Shown here one piece after another: positions 21,371-32,115 of a stretch of DNA of 64,000 bases. How positions within the stretch are numbered: the first letter of the stretch is position 1; every line of letters begins with the position of its first letter. The notes beneath the pieces were generated by a model. The model ran no database searches. It saw only the letters and a list, made by a program, of their open reading frames with translations, and was not told the DNA's origin. Position numbers and translations under genes: made by a program. The stretch comes from Cololabis saira. Lineage: Eukaryota > Chordata > Actinopteri > Beloniformes > Belonidae. Where the stretch lies: positions 32,934,879-32,998,878 of the forward strand of contig NC_084596.1 of assembly GCF_033807715.1 (NCBI RefSeq), written 5' to 3'.

Positions 21371-22280
21371 GCTACGAGTGAAACCAGAGAAACTGTAACA
21401 AATCCTACTTCCACATGAGTCCCGACCCAGAGGAGATGTGGTTGGCCCTTGGTGCCACCCCTTACGTGGTGGTTCTTCGTATTAACCAAGCAATCATCAT
21501 GATTTCAATTGTGGCTCCCAATGATCACAAAAACTCTAATCAAGGAAAAGACTCTTGTTTTGCCACATATTATACCCTGTGTTCTACATGACAATCACAT
21601 TTTAAACATAGATTCCACTTGTCCTTAGTTGAATGACTTTTTCCTTATGCTTGTGTGTTTAACATAAAGTTATTTACATAATATCGACGTTGGTACTTTC
21701 TGTGAAGAATTATTTGAGCCAATCCCCCAGAATTTGTTGTGTGGTTCTGAATCATTTAAATTTTATCCCATACTAAATGCATGCTGCTTTTGGTATGGGA
21801 GACCTGGGTTTGAAACATGCCTGCGACAGTGTTTGTATCTGGGTCATGGCAATACTCCCATCAAACACCTCCAGTAAAAACCATGAGTGACAGACATGGA
21901 AATACCCAGTAAGCTCAGGCATTGCCAAGGTTAACAAGGACAGTGTCAGCTCCTGGGGGACCAAGGCTCACCTAGTAGTAATGGGCTACTGGAACAAGGC
22001 ATACATGGACTCGAGGACACAACATCAGACTGTTGTAATACTACTATGCAAGCAACCCCAGCCAGAGAGGCTTCAGAAGATGTGGCACCCCTTACCAAAG
22101 CTTGGAGATAAAGTACTTTTTGACAAGTCACTTCCCTTCACATGGCTAGAGGATGGAAATGAGGTCCTGCCATACCTGCTGGAACCATCATGGTGTGTGC
22201 AGAACAGCAGCAGTCATGCTAAAGATGTTTGGCTGCAAGATTAACACCCCAGGTAAGAACAGAGTCTTCCATGGCAGGAG

Positions 22281-23532
22281 TAGAGATGCAACGATCAGGA
22301 TTTTGAGGGCCGATCACCAAAAGCAGTATCTGCCGATCCCGATATTGCCGATCATCGATCACAGCGTCAAATCCATAAATTCTTCAATATTGTTGTCTCA
22401 TGTACACAACACTGACATTGTATTATTAGGTATCAAAATTAGGAGATGAGAAAGTATTATGAATTGACTGTTTTATTGCAGGCCGAGGCAATATTTCCTA
22501 CTCTAGAGACAACTTAGATTCGCTTACAAAGAGTAAGTGTATCTTACTAGCTTAAGCTTTCCTGTGGTAATAATTATGTGTACAACACATCATGTGCAGT
22601 GCACCAGCACAGACAACAGTAAACATATCACTCTCTTAGAGTTGATACAAGTTGTAAACTATAAACCTTGGTTTTCCTGTGGAAAAAGGAATTAAATCTT
22701 AAAATTAAAAATGAATTATGAATTATTAAGCTATGCGAAAGCTTTAGCATCTGCCACGTATGGGGAAACTCTTGTGAGTAAAGCTCAACTCTTCACACTA
22801 GAAATGTCACTTGTGAAGCCGACTGACACGATTGTCGTCCTCCATAAGGCTATGGATGTGACTGTATATAGTTTGGTATAACTCCGGCGGGCATTCATCA
22901 GTGAAATATTTACGACTCGGCAGCGCAGCGCATACCGCGGATCTGAGCAGCTAACGACAGGTTTAAACCCAATGTCTTCTACAACCAAAAGCGGCTGATG
23001 ATCAAGACATACTGTATGAAATGATTACCTTACGATGTAGTTCTTTATTTTTCTTGCTGTTGTTTTTTTCTCTGTTACAGCTGAGTTAGCGGCGTTGCTG
23101 CATGCTCCTGTTCTAGTGGCAGCCAACTAAAAAACTCAATATACTCCTTGATGTGAGAAACTTTCAAATGTCTTATCAGCTTCTTGTGTTAAAATTATTT
23201 TGTAACATTCCTCCTCGGGGTATCTCCTTTGCACACACCTTGCAAACTGCAAATTTGTTGTCCTTTTCGGACATTGTAAAACTCCCATACCGGCGACACC
23301 ATTTTCAGTGTTGATGCTTATTAGAGACTGCAACGCCCCCTTCTAGAGACTGCAACGTCCCCTTAGGACACCTCGGTCTTAGATGTGGAAACGCACGCAC
23401 GGGTGGCGGATGTTGTTGTAAACATCATCGGATTGGCCTGCTTTGAACTATTATTTTGAGAACTCCGATCAATACCGATAGGGGCATTATCGGCCGATGC
23501 CCATTGGTTACCGATCGATTCATGCATCCCTA
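22281..23532 (-). mobile_element. Internally deleted hAT element with BED zinc-finger relic
   Basis: Ends TAGAGATGCAACGATC and, inverted, TAGGGATGCATGAATCGATC. On the - strand near 23330-23130 the frames give SPVWEFYNV, then CKVCAKEIPRGG and HLKVSHIKEY, the BED-type zinc finger at the N-terminus of hAT transposases, with frameshifts. The catalytic part is missing. The flanks GGCAGGAG (22273-22280) and CAGAG(TAG) (23533-23540) look like an eroded 8-bp target duplication. Confidence 0.7.
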
Positions 23533-23775
23533 CAGAGTAGGCTGAACACCAATATCAAGTCTACACAGAAAAAGGTAAGCCAATTATCTGACCAGTTGAA
23601 AGATGCAATGAAGAAACAACTACCTAGGAAGTATCAAAAACTCCCATTACCCGAGGCACTGGAATCTGTCAAACAAAGAATCACAACCTTTTGTTACCCT
23701 ACTGAGATAGTACAAAACATAAGCAGAAGCTAGGAAAACAAAAAGTACCCCATCTGAACTATCCAGAGTATAATC

Positions 23776-24676
23776 TCAGTCAGTACGTTCACATGCAGCG
23801 ATTCAACCTGGTTGCAGATCTTATCACAAAATGACATGCAGAAGATTGGATCACTTGTCTGATGCTGTTCTGAGATCAGACTGAATCAGATTGAATAATC
23901 CACTGTAACCAGAGCATGGCTGACTCTGTGACGCTAGGTGGCGCTATACCCAAGGTAACCATTTCAACAAAGAGCCACTTCCGGTTGACCTCCGTTTAAC
24001 AATCCGGCATCCACCCCGTTTTGTCCGGCTTGGGACAAGGGTCGACTCCCAAGCAGGTCATCTAAAATTGCAAAGTGTGGACAACTGGCCGGATCGTGTC
24101 CACTTCTATTGTTTCTCTGTTTGGCGCTAATATATCCCGTGCGTAGATTCTTCCACTTTATTTTGAGCTGCTCCGGTGTCCTCATGAAGCCCGCGTCAGC
24201 CATGTCTTTGGCGATCTTTTTATAAAGGTCCGCATTCCTACTTTTCCGCCCATCCATGAACCTCAAAATGTTTAACTCTTGCATCTGCCGTAGCAGAAAA
24301 CGCGTCTCCTCATCGGACCAAAAATGAGTTCTTCCTGTAGACATGTTTTGAAGAATTAAAGAATGGCTAAACACACGCCGCCTCCTTTTCAACTACTGAG
24401 CACGCGTCGTCTCCTTTCACTTCCGGGTGAATCCCCTCCCCCGGGGGAAAACCCCCCCTGGGGGAAATTCTCGAGCATGCGCAGACTGCAATATCTATGT
24501 CCCCGTATACATGGCGTTAACAACCTGGTTGCGACTGGCTTATCTAGGTGCTCCAACCTGGTTAATGAATCCGGCTTCACCAGGTTGACTTGACCAGGTT
24601 GAGGTGTTTACATGCAGTTTAAAAGTCGGAACGATGTCTGCAACCAGGTTGAATCGCTGCATGTAAACGCACTCAG
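23776..24676 (-). mobile_element. PIF/Harbinger-like element with Myb/SANT gene only
   Basis: About 0.9 kb with inverted ends sharing ACATGCAGCGATTCAACCTG followed by GTTGCAGA. Both outer ends keep the GTTTACATG-type core seen in the element at 10289. Several AACCTGGTTG motifs are repeated inside the right end. CTCAGT occurs at both edges. The only gene is the Myb/SANT frame at 24392-23964. It is inserted in the old LINE. Confidence 0.75.
23964..24392 (-). CDS. Myb/SANT-like DNA-binding protein of a Harbinger element, intact frame
   Basis: An uninterrupted 142-residue frame. The likely start is the internal Met of MSTGRTHFWSDEETRFLLRQ (about 16 residues in). The Myb/SANT-like (Myb_DNA-bind_4, MSANTD-type) fold is shown by FWSDEE, the middle MQELNILRFMDGRKSRN, and the third-helix region EQLKIKWKNLRTGYISAKQ with the W-K-N-L-R signature, then HFAILDDLLGSRP. 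Such proteins accompany Harbinger transposases and bind element ends. There is no transposase within the terminal repeats. An intact frame in an otherwise short element suggests a rather young copy, or selection for the protein. Confidence 0.75.
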   Translation of the reverse strand: MKRRRRVFSHSLILQNMSTGRTHFWSDEETRFLLRQMQELNILRFMDGRKSRNADLYKKIAKDMADAGFMRTPEQLKIKWKNLRTGYISAKQRNNRSGHDPASCPHFAILDDLLGSRPLSQAGQNGVDAGLLNGGQPEVALC

Positions 24677-25008
24677 TGGCAGGGTGATAATCAATCCACC
24701 CATAGCTGAGATGAACAAGAAACATCTTAGAAAGAGGCAACATCAATGCTGCACGGCTAGTGGTTCTAAGAGTTGACCTGCCTCTGCACAACATCGGAGC
24801 TCTTAATTGGCACTGTAGCAATCAAGATAAGTAAGCACGTGGCTCCACACATAAGTGCTTTACAGAAGGGAATTGGAAGTACACCAGATGAAACAAGCAA
24901 CGACCACTGGTTGACAGAACGTATGCCAAAACTGTAAGTTATGGCAAACTAATTGGTGCACTGACTGGATCAACTATAAGAAAACCTACAACTCAATGTC
25001 ATAAATGT

Positions 25009-25454
25009 CATTGTATGGAGAATATGAATATGTGTATGTGCATATGTGTATGTATGTATGTATGTATGTATGTATGTATGTATGTATGTATGTATGTATG
25101 TATGTATGTATGTATGTATGTATGTATGTATGTATGTATGTATGTATGTATGTATGTATGTATGTATGTGTGTGTGTATGTATACGGCTTAATTTCGGGT
25201 GGCAAATTATATTTTGTGTTGTAAATAACCGGGGCAGGGCTAAATAAGTTTTTTAACTTCTCCCTGCTCCATTTCGAGCATGCAAAAAAAGGAAGAAAAA
25301 GAAAAAGAAAAAAAAGCCAGTGAGGCATGTTTTTGTTTATGATTGTTATGATTTGTATTATACTGTATTTATCATGATTATTATTTAACTATTGTTCTAT
25401 GGTTTAAATATATATTTTTTAGCATGTTCGAAATAAAGTTTTTCATTCATTCAT
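25009..25454 (+). mobile_element. 5'-truncated non-LTR 3' end with ATTC tail and 10-bp target duplication
   Basis: Flanked by TCATAAATGT at 24999-25008 and 25455-25464, a perfect 10-bp target duplication. It contains a (GTAT)n run (25046-25170), a TTTCGGGTGG... segment, 'cgaaataaagtttttcattc' and an ATTC tail. It is inserted in the RT frame of the old LINE. Confidence 0.85.
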
Positions 25455-25507
25455 TCATAAATGTGGCTACTGGAATGCCAGGAGCTGTACAACATCAATA
25501 GGACACT

Positions 25508-25770
25508 GAGGGGGCAGCACAGGAGGTTAGCAGGCCTAGGATCTTATGTACCGATACTTTTAGGATAAAATCCTTGTGTGCCAATGGACCTAAGCAAAAA
25601 CAAATTTCAGATGTCCAAAACTTTACGCACATCTGAATCCACAAATGTTCCCTTCATACATCCCAGTCAATGTGAAATTGAATGCATATTTATGACCACA
25701 ACACTACCCTGTCTCCTCCCTAGTAGATCAATTTGAATATAATGAGTATAAATATTCATTCAAAATGCTT
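25508..25770. repeat. Dispersed repeat, copy 2
   Basis: Same family as 21165-21370, retaining more of the middle ('tgttcccttcatacatccca' and 'atttatgaccacaacac'). It interrupts the LINE after RTLR. Confidence 0.65.
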
Positions 25771-26699
25771 ATCCAACCAAAGAAAATGTCAAAATCAAGC
25801 AGGAAAAACTAAATTCACCCGTTGTGAGCTTGAGAGACTTCTGTCAGGTGTTGAGACCGCGAAAAATATTTTATTTGGTGGTATTACCTCAGTAGTTAAA
25901 GTAAATATATGAAGTGGAAGTGTGTGACCAAGGCTGTAAACCGGCAGGGTCAGAACATTGCACCACAGGCTATTTGAAAGTATAAATTAAATTAAAACTT
26001 CAGATATTGCTTTCAGTGACACGTTAGAATTGGTTCTTCATTGTGTTTGGGAACAACAGCAACTCAGCCAGGGTGGAGTCAACGACTGCTAAGGTCCATT
26101 GTGCTTTGCTTATTCCACAGATAAAGGGTTCCAAACTTCCACTGGCATTCATGTAAGCATAAAAACTGTGGAGCTGGGGTTTCATGGAATGGGCTCCCAT
26201 GTCCAAGGATTTGTGTTACGCCTGATTTGTACTTCTCTGTTAGCGCTAAGCTGATGCTACAGTATAGGTGTGAACAGTGTAGCCTGATGTGTGCCTCTCT
26301 TAAAATGAAACTACGCATTCCATCGATGCAGACTGCAAGAAACATGATAGGTAGAGGTGTTCTTCATTTTCAAATTTCCCGTTGCTACTTCCTCTTTGCT
26401 ATTTTAAGTCAGGTAGAACGATAGTTTGCTGCAATGCCTGTAAAAATGGCTGATGCTCAACATTTAGCAGCTTCAGCCTATGTAAAATATACTCTAGTTG
26501 CTACTGTATGTCTGAACAACATACAGAGAGCAAAAAATAGCAAACTAAGTATTATAAGCTACGGTGCTGAAGACAAATAACCTACACCGTCACCTAGCAT
26601 TTGGTTGTGCAATGACAGAGCAATGCAACACAGAAGTATAAACGCAAGAGATATTGTAGGTGCCCTGTATGTGTGCGTAGCTGCTATGCAGAACTTTGA

Positions 26700-27330
26700 A
26701 TCCAGCTGCCAAATCTAATGCAGGCATCAGTTAGTGAGGTGTGAAGCACACCAACACTGGATCTGAAAAAGTGAAAATGTGTTCTGTCACAATGACTCTT
26801 GCCCCTCCATTTGACCGTCAGATAGAGAGACTCTTGATTTGGTGGATGCCTGGAAAATGTTCCTTGCCTGACTGCATTATGCCAACAATTCTTAGTGGAG
26901 GAGGTATGGTATGGGGGCGGTTTTGGTCTATGCCACCTATCTCCAATGAAAGGCAATCTTAATTCTTCAGCAAACTGAGACGTTTTGGGTAATGCTATGT
27001 TTCCAACCTTCCCAAAACTATGTCAACATTTTGAGAAAGGACCTTTTCTATTCATTCCAACATAGCTGTGCCCCAGTGTATGAAGCAAGGACTATGAGGA
27101 CATGATTTGATGAGTTTGGTGTGGAAGAACTAGACTTACCCACACACAGACCTGATGCCAACCCCAAGGAGCACCTTTGGCATGAACTGGAACAGAGATT
27201 GTGAGCCAGGCCTCATTGTCCAACATCAGTAGCTGATGTCATAAATTCTCTATGGAATGAATGGGGAGAGATTCGCAAAGAAAGACTCTTGCTGAAAGAC
27301 TACCAAAAAGAATGGATGCTGTTACACCTG
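26700..27330 (+). mobile_element. Second Tc1-like transposase relic
   Basis: One frame at 26741-26960 gives WWMPGKCSLPDCIMPTI and GGGMVWGRF, and 27068-27200 gives HSCAPVYEAR, FDEFGVEELDLPTHRPDANP and EHLWHELEQRL. These are the ordered central and C-terminal blocks of a Tc1-like DDE transposase, including the SPDLNPIEHLW region, with stops and substitutions. Dead copy. Confidence 0.75.
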
Positions 27331-28129
27331 CAAAAAGGGTACCAACTACATAATAAACCAGATATATTTGAATACACTGTCATTACTACTTTTGGCTTCA
27401 TAGTGTATAGCATCCACATTGTTCTCAGTCAGTTCACACCTGGCAGACAAGTTATGCAATACACCAAAATATGGTACTGCAGGATCAGTAGACCAACATT
27501 AACTTTGGCATGGTACTTCGGTATTACTTTCCACTCCACAGACTCTTACTTGCAAACCCATGTAAGCTTAGCTCCATGAAATGTCTCGGCATCTGTTCAA
27601 ACTTGCATTTACACTATGTACAATTTAATCTACAGCATACATAAGTCTTTTGCATTTCCACAGCAGTGGAAGGTACAGTAAATGCTACAAATACTCAACC
27701 ATCAAAAATGCTTGGTGCTACAAACCCCACTCTTAAGGTTTCAGGTAGTCTCAAAAGCTCCTTTGGAACTCTATTTAGCCTCTGGTTTCTGTCATGGAAA
27801 TTGAATGGTTTACGCAAAAAGCCCCCTATGGGTGATTTCACACTGGATCTATTTAGGTCCGTCCAAAGTCGTCAAGGTGATTTACATGGGTCAATGTGAA
27901 CAAAGCAACCAGACCCTGATGAGCACCACAGAATAACACCACTTTGATAAGGTGGTCTTTGTATAGCTATGTAGGTTCTGCCCCCCCATAGCTTTCTTCA
28001 TATTAGCAGTGTTGACGCACAAAATTACGTGGACCTGTTGCTTGCTTATACACCGGTTGTTTTAAAATTTTTTCCATCATCTGTTTGATGCGCTGGTCAA
28101 AATAATGAGAATAAAATACATATCCAATC

Positions 28130-28222
28130 CCTGATCGGGATGCAACGTCCGATTTCAATCAAGTCTGAAACAACATGATCGGGCCCGATTTCCGATCACG
28201 TGATCGTATCGGGACATCCCTA
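28130..28222. mobile_element. hAT-like end fragment
   Basis: The inverse of GGGATGTCCCGATACGATC with repeated 'cgatc' blocks is a known type of vertebrate hAT terminus. No coding part. Confidence 0.45.
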
Positions 28223-28299
28223 TCTAATAGTATATAAAAAAGCCATTTGAAAGCTAGATCAGCTTATATTCATTGTTGATAGAGGATAACAAAAGTAAC

Positions 28300-29815
28300 C
28301 CACGTTTTCTGTTCAGCACTGTAGCCAGGCTGACAAAGAGTCACAACTCTGTTGAGCTGTGCATTCCTGAAGCTCTTAGTAGTAAAGACTTTATGAGTTT
28401 CTTTAACAGTAAAATCATGAGAATTAGAGAAGAAATCAACTAGGCCCACCCGGTAGCGGTTGTGGGCATTTCTTCAGCTTTAGCAACTTCCCTGGGCTTT
28501 GACTTGACTCTAGACTGTTTCGATCCTATAGACCTCCCTGAGCTGACCTCACTCGTCAATAGAGTTAAATCAACCACGTGTATGTTAGACCCCATTCCAA
28601 CTCGACTATTCAAAAAATTTCAAACAGAGTTTATTATTTTTGGTCCAAAGCATCTTAGGAAGGGATTAGATGGTGTTGCGATGGCCTCCAGTACAACTGT
28701 GAGAAGCCTCGTGTTATTTTCGATCAGGATTTGTCATTTAAACCGTATATTAATCAGGTTTGTAAAACAGCGTTTTTCCATCTCCGTAATATAGCAAAGA
28801 TTAGGAACATCTTGCAGAGTGATGCGGAAAAACTAATTCACGTGTTTGTATCTTCTAGGCTAGATTACTGTAATGTGTTATTAGCAGGATGTCCAAGTAA
28901 TTTGCTGAATAGGCTCCAGCTGATCCAAAATGCAGCAGCGCCAGTGCTGACAGGAATCAGCAAGAGAGACTATGTTTCTCCGGTGTTAGCTTCGCTCCAT
29001 TGGCTACCGTAAAATTCAGAATCCAATTCAAAATTTTATTACTTGCATATAAAGCCCAAAATGGCTTAGCTCCGCAATATTTGCATGACCTGATAGTACC
29101 TTATGTTCCTAACAGAGCTCTCCGTTCTCAGAGTACACGTTTACTCGTAGTTCCTAGAGTATCCAAATGTAGATTTGGAGGGCGGGCGTTCTGCTATCAG
29201 GCACCACTACTATGGAACCAACTTCCAATCTGGGTTAAGGAGGCTGACACCACCTCCACCTTTAAAACCAAACTACAAACGTTTCTGTTTAGTAAAGCCT
29301 ATAGTTAGTGTTTAGTAAACCTCTAGTTGGTGTTAGTAAAGCTCTAGCTAGTGTAAACTCTAGTGTGTTAGTCAGTAGTCATAGCTACAGCTATAGAACA
29401 AGACTATAATAGTTACCCCCCCCCCCCCCCGACCACCTCAGTGTGTGCTGTCTACATCTGTTTATATAGTCATCCCTGTACTGCACCAGTTACCATTGTG
29501 TGTGTCTCTCCTTTCTCTGTTCTTCATTCTCTCTCTGTTCTCTCTTTTCCTGCTCTGCCCAGTCTGGCCTCCGGCAGGAGGGCCCCCCTTATGATCCAGG
29601 TCGTGCTCAAGGTTTCTCCCCCCCTAAAGGGGAGTTTTCCTTGCCACTGTTTGACTTAAGGTTTTTCTCCCACTAGGAGAGTTTTTTAGCTGCCATTTTT
29701 TATGTTATGTTTATGTAATAATTGCTCGGGGGTCAGTTTCTGGTCTCTGGAAAGCGCCTAGAGACAACTTCTGTTGTAATAGACGCTATATAAATAAAAT
29801 TGAATTGAATTGGAA
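28300..29815 (+). mobile_element. L2-type LINE, internally deleted, with complete 3' end
   Basis: Frames on the + strand give SSKDFMSFFNSKIMRIREE (28370), TTCMLDPIPTRLFKKF (28580), then FKPYINQVCKTAFFHLRNIA, SRLDYCNVLLAGCP, LASLHWLP (28731-29012) and, after a frameshift, VKFRIQFKILLLAYKAQNGL through LWNQLPIWVKEA (29000-29308). These are the linker and C-terminal blocks of fish L2/Maui ORF2. The catalytic RT core is missing between 28.62 and 28.68 kb. The 3' UTR has a C tract (29418-29431) and ends ATATAAATAAAATTGAATTG. The same 3' end lies inverted at 63763-64000. Confidence 0.85.
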
Positions 29816-30996
29816 ACATGATGTTCTGGCAACACTGACATTGACCAATGAGAACACTGACTGCTGTCAGGTGTTTCATAGTGTGGTGAATAAGATTTGC
29901 ATTTGGTTTTAACATTAGCACTTGCTAATATTTGATTTCCGTGTACAAATGTGGAAAGGCAAAGTTCTACATGAATAATTACATTCAATTAAAAAAATAT
30001 AGTAAGAATTGTTACCACTAAGGGGCACCACTTGAGCATCAAAATCCTTTTAATATTTAAAATGCTATCTGAAATTGAAAAGATATACCAGGAATAACTG
30101 AAAATTACCCTATGAATCGTTACATTTTTATAACAGTACTGAAAAAATAATATAAACATTGCTAGCTTCATATGAATTTTTTTTTTTTAGAATTTACTGC
30201 TTTTTATAGACCTCATAGACCTGTCAGATAGGAAACTCAATATCTTCATTATTTAGATGTTAGAAAACAAATAATATTTAAAGAAGTCAAAAAATATTTG
30301 ATCTTGGATTCTCTTTTTACATAAAAATAAAATGGTAGCCCATGCATATTTGAATGTTTCATTTGATTTTCTGTAATTTAAGTACTGTTTGGGGATGTCA
30401 CCTGAGATAGCTTCTCATCTTATTGAGCATTCGTTAATTACAAAACAGCTTAAGCAAAATACTAAATATACTTGACTCTATCCTTAGATGATTAATTATA
30501 ACCATTTACAAAGCTACAAGGTCGAGGGAGTGAAGGTTCTTGGATCTGAAGGGCAGTAAAAGTGTCACACCGACTAAATAGTCGTGTGGCATTTGAAGGT
30601 GTTCATAACATCCACCAGGGCCAGATCTGCAAAGGGATGGGGACCTTGTAAATGGCTTTTTGTGGCCGATTATGGATTTTGCACAGAGCTGAAACTTTCA
30701 GCTCAGGAGTTCAGAGATTTGCCAACCCACTAGAACCGATGTGTATTTTAAAGGCGTCCACTTTCAGAACAGATCTGATCACTTTTACGCCTCTTCGGTT
30801 ATGTTATAAATGCATTTCCTTTGACGTGTGCCTCACGCTGTGTTGTTGGATGCTGCTTGCAGGAGCTGCAGACCATTCCATTAAGGCTGCTCCATACCAA
30901 AACCTATTCCTGGGGCTAAACTATAAATTACACCAGTAATTACTGGGTACTAAGATCGGGACGTCAATAACACGATGGTAAACAAACAGACCTTAC
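29816..30996. other. Intronic AT-rich DNA, nothing recognised
   Basis: No exon, RNA gene or identifiable transposon seen in this stretch. Confidence 0.4.
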
Positions 30997-31105
30997 CTTG
31001 GAGCGCAGTGGATCGAGGCTGAAGACAATTTAAACGCTGCATTTAATAATTTCTTACTTTCGTCTTCCATCTATTTCACAGTCGCCATTTTCCGTGGTGG
31101 TCTGG
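30997..31105 (-). promoter_or_regulatory. znf644: Probable untranslated first exon and promoter of znf644
   Basis: On the - strand a consensus donor (CTCCAAG|GTAAGG, junction at 30997/30996) ends an exon preceded by AAAATGGCGAC at 31091-31081. This resembles the YY1 core site that often sits just downstream of vertebrate transcription starts. The transcript would contain a five-codon upstream frame (ATG at 31088, TAG at 31073-31071), then a second ATG that stays open to the donor but is out of frame with znf644. This is the best match for the 5' exon that the acceptor at 14952 requires. It lies about 1 kb from the hfm1 start, so the two genes may share a divergent control region. Confidence 0.5.
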
Positions 31106-32115
31106 TGTGGGACGGATCATTTCTTTTGTAAGGGGTAGCCGTATATTCAATTAGCCTCGCAGTTACAGAACAAAATACATCTCAAATAACCGCGTCCCAT
31201 TGTGTTAGTATTGAGTAAAACAGCCGTAAGTGGCACATTGCTGGAGTTCCTGCCGTGCATAGTTTAGTGAGGTATTGTTGCCCGTCGGCGCCGTCCCCCC
31301 CCACGGATTTGAGATGGACCAGTCCAGATAGGAGGCATAAAACCCCGAGTTAATGACCATCTCTTTGGGGTTGCTCAGTTTTTTTCTTTTTCATGTTTTT
31401 CCTCTTATTTCTTGGTAGCGGTCAGTCTCTGTTATAATTGATAATTTAAAAATCCACATTGCCTTTCCAGTTGGCGTTTATATTTTAGATGTAGCCATTG
31501 GGTTTTGCTGTGTAAAGTTGTCAGAAAGGTAGAAACAAGATTTATTTTACCAACACAGGAGAGATGTTTCCACTATTTTCCCAATGGTTTCCTTCCCATT
31601 GGCCCTTGTTGCTGTTTTAACGTTTAGGCCCAATCCTATGTGTTTTAAAGTAACTAAAGTGTAAAAATAACACACCAAACTGAGACCTGTTCACTCACTT
31701 TTCAGAATTTAGCACAAAGCTAATGTATTAATGTCAGTTAGCCGTGTGTGCTAATTAGCTCTGTTGATACATTGATAATATCTGTTTATATGTTTATATA
31801 TTTAATACAAACGGAATAAGGTGTTGGGTATAGCAAAAGCAGGTTGTTACACAAAGATAATGTTTAAATGTATACATTTTATAGATGTATAATTTATGTC
31901 AATATAATGAAATGTTTGAAGTTTAAATATTTTACTTAATCTCCCAAAATTCACAAAAATTTTTCTTTTAGCTTGGTTTTTGGTGGACTACATTGTTATT
32001 AGATTTATGTGTTATCCATCTGTCTGTCTGTCTATCTTTCTAAAACCAGATAACAAGAACCATGGTGACTGATTGTTTGCAGGGTTTTCACCTAAATGAG
32101 TTGTCATCTTAAAGG
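31106..32115. promoter_or_regulatory. Divergent znf644/hfm1 intergenic region
   Basis: About 1 kb between the proposed znf644 first exon and the hfm1 ATG. It includes a GC-rich patch at 31275-31310 (gtcggcgccgtccccccccac). No TATA box in a convincing place. The hfm1 transcription start is not resolved. Confidence 0.35.

Larger units (their letters stand above)
21890..25512 (+). mobile_element. Old non-LTR retrotransposon coding region, broken by three insertions
   Basis: On the + strand fragments of one reverse-transcriptase ORF can be followed: from about 21.9 kb to 22280 (ending KNRVFHGRS), 23541-23775 (starting RLNTNIKSTQKKVSQLSDQL and later PSELSRVYSQ), 24677-25008 (QKGIGSTPDETSNDHWL...), and 25465-25512 (WLLECQELYNINRTLR). 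The last block follows the RT 'DYKKAYDS.PH' region in related fish and invertebrate LINEs (from memory). The gaps are a hAT, a Harbinger and a LINE tail. Many stops show it is ancient. 5' and 3' ends are not identified. Confidence 0.65.
14953..30996 (-). other. Proposed first intron of znf644, packed with transposon relics
   Basis: Between the acceptor at 14953 and the proposed untranslated exon at about 31 kb I find no host exon. 15.0-17.9 kb shows nothing recognisable apart from AT-rich sequence. From 17.9 kb on it is mostly mobile DNA, listed separately. Confidence 0.5.

Noticed and set aside
25005..25328. MYVC/HTYI repeat frames on both strands
   Set aside because: Translation of the (GTAT)n run in a LINE tail.
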